7,281 bases of DNA from UBA2040 sp047637535 (GTDB lineage: Bacteria > Bacteroidota > Bacteroidia > Flavobacteriales_D > Crocinitomicaceae), in the NCBI GenBank assembly GCA_047637535.1, contig JBLIKY010000111.1:1-7281 (forward strand), read 5' to 3'. Shown in pieces: positions 6,503 through 7,281 of the stretch (the stretch's first letter is position 1; each line of letters begins with the position of its first letter). The position numbers and the translations under genes are program-made. Under the pieces are notes generated by a model that saw only the letters and a list, made by a program, of their open reading frames with translations, made no database searches and was not told where the DNA came from.

Positions 6503-6538
6503 CAAAATTAAGAAATATTAACCGCCCTTCTTTACAAA
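6503..6538 (-). promoter_or_regulatory. Possible Bacteroidota-type promoter upstream of dut
   Basis: On the minus strand TAATTTTG (6510-6503) matches the Bacteroidota -7 consensus TAnnTTTG exactly. A TTTG (6538-6535) lies 24 bases further upstream, slightly more than the usual -33 to -7 spacing of about 17-23. The -7 element ends 16 bases before the dut ATG, so the leader would be only about ten bases. It lies in the 72-base gap after the flippase stop; no clear terminator hairpin is visible in that gap. AT-rich sequence makes chance matches likely. Confidence 0.35.
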
Positions 6539-6558
6539 GCTTCAGGTACTTATCAACC

Positions 6559-7281
6559 CTAAATTGAGGAAGAAATTTTCTTCGGTTTTTCCATCCAAAA
6601 AACTAGACCAATAAATGCAACTAAAAATGCATTTTTACTCAAATAGTCCAAGGCTGTAGAGTCAAAGTCGATTTGTTTTGCCAAGGCATAAAATAGTACC
6701 GCAGTACCCATGTAAAGGACAAATTTTCGCAGATTGTACTTGATGGGGTAGTATTTTCTCGAGAGCAAAAATGACGCAACTGTCTGAGCTGCATAAACAA
6801 CCAAGGTAGCCCAGGCACTGGCAACATATCCATACTTAGGGATGAAAATATAATTCACTAAAACGGTCAAAGAAGCTCCTCCAATCGCAATATAAGCACC
6901 GAACTTCGTTTGTCCTGACAGTTTATACCAGATACTTTGGTTAAAGTAAATACCTAAAAAGACATTTGCCATTAATAAAATTGGCACAACGTGTAGTCCC
7001 TCGTGATAGGCCTCGTTGCGAATAAATCCTTTGAAAAAATCAATGTTCAAAGTCACCAACAAGAAAACACCCGTGACCATGGCAACAAAATAATTCATGA
7101 TTTTTCGGTATTGCTTATCACGGTCAATGTCTTTGCTCTGAGCAAAGAAAAAGGGTTCGGCTGCATATCGATAAGCTTGCAAGAATATTGTAACCAACAT
7201 GGCTAATTTATAGCAGGCGCTGTAAATACCAACTTGCTCGTCTGCATAATCAATAGAAGAAATACTCCCGTCGTAAAGCAT
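6559..7281 (-). CDS. Polysaccharide/lipid-linked sugar flippase, C-terminal part (5' end outside window)
   Basis: This is the C-terminal half, 240 residues, of an inner-membrane flippase of the MOP (Wzx/MATE-like) superfamily, which moves lipid-linked sugars across the cytoplasmic membrane. Full-length members have about 450-500 residues and 12-14 membrane helices. Here about seven hydrophobic segments are visible, near residues 17-36, 62-80, 96-114, 127-146, 152-173, 185-201 and 214-230. Family-like sequence includes EQVGIYSACYKLAML at 15-29, GQTKFGAYIAIGGASLTVLVN at 123-143 (typical of the repeated gate region) and NYIFIPKYGYVASAWATL at 143-160. The ATG at 7281 merely coincides with the window edge: it falls inside the conserved fold and is almost certainly an internal Met codon. 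The stop is TAG at 6561-6559, 72 bases before dut. The neighbouring nucleotidyltransferase would fit glycan or lipid-linked sugar synthesis. The substrate is not predictable. Confidence 0.9.
   Translation of the reverse strand: MLYDGSISSIDYADEQVGIYSACYKLAMLVTIFLQAYRYAAEPFFFAQSKDIDRDKQYRKIMNYFVAMVTGVFLLVTLNIDFFKGFIRNEAYHEGLHVVPILLMANVFLGIYFNQSIWYKLSGQTKFGAYIAIGGASLTVLVNYIFIPKYGYVASAWATLVVYAAQTVASFLLSRKYYPIKYNLRKFVLYMGTAVLFYALAKQIDFDSTALDYLSKNAFLVAFIGLVFWMEKPKKISSSI

Larger units (their letters stand above)
1251..7281 (-). other. Probable envelope-biogenesis operon (flippase - dut - nucleotidyltransferase - TPR - DUF4292 - envC)
   Basis: Six genes run in the same direction with junctions of +72, +12, -1, -17 and -17 bases. 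The last five are packed tightly enough to be one transcript with coupled translation; the first junction may contain a promoter for dut. Five of the six products act in or for the envelope. This order is, to my knowledge, recurrent in Bacteroidota genomes, which argues for a selected association rather than chance. Direct transcript evidence is not available from sequence. Confidence 0.7.

Noticed and set aside
7279..7281. ATG at the window edge as the start of the flippase
   Set aside because: The protein would lack the whole N-terminal half of the MOP fold; the coincidence of ATG with the edge is not evidence for a start.
1..7281. Mobile elements, CRISPR arrays, tRNA or rRNA genes, defence or toxin-antitoxin systems
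   Set aside because: I saw no direct-repeat arrays, terminal inverted repeats, transposase or nuclease motifs, or RNA gene signatures; the coding content is accounted for by ordinary conserved genes.

Overview
The window looks like chromosomal DNA from a member of the Bacteroidota, most likely a flavobacterium-like lineage. The composition is AT-rich and most starts lack a strong Shine-Dalgarno sequence. Signal peptides are of the Bacteroidota type. The order flippase - dut - sugar nucleotidyltransferase - TPR lipoprotein - DUF4292 lipoprotein - EnvC-like LytM protein is one I associate with that phylum. No transposase, integrase, phage gene, CRISPR array, tRNA or rRNA was seen. Coding density is very high: the largest gap between genes is 72 bases (6487-6558).

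Layout. Bases 1-1254 on the plus strand hold the 3' part of a PAS-containing sensor histidine kinase whose N-terminus lies outside the window. Everything else is on the minus strand and reads as one tight gene train from right to left. It starts with the C-terminal half of a polysaccharide/lipid-linked-sugar flippase (6559-7281, cut by the window edge). Then come dUTPase (6052-6486), a nucleotidyltransferase with a left-handed beta-helix tail (5032-6039), a 575-residue TPR lipoprotein (3305-5032), a DUF4292 lipoprotein (2509-3321) and a degenerate LytM/M23 protein of the EnvC type (1251-2525). The last four genes overlap at each junction by 1 to 17 bases, which suggests translational coupling. 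The kinase and envC converge and share the bases of their stop codons in one TTAA.

How the genes fit together. Apart from dut, the minus-strand genes all concern the cell envelope: moving a lipid-linked sugar across the inner membrane, making an activated sugar, two lipid-anchored periplasmic proteins (one of a family I place near LolA/LolB), and a secreted activator of peptidoglycan amidases. A plausible reading is a conserved envelope-growth and division operon. No new defence, mobile or secondary-metabolite system is visible. The points most worth following up are the unassigned TPR and DUF4292 lipoproteins, the nucleotide and sugar specificity of the nucleotidyltransferase, and the loss of active-site histidines in the LytM domain.
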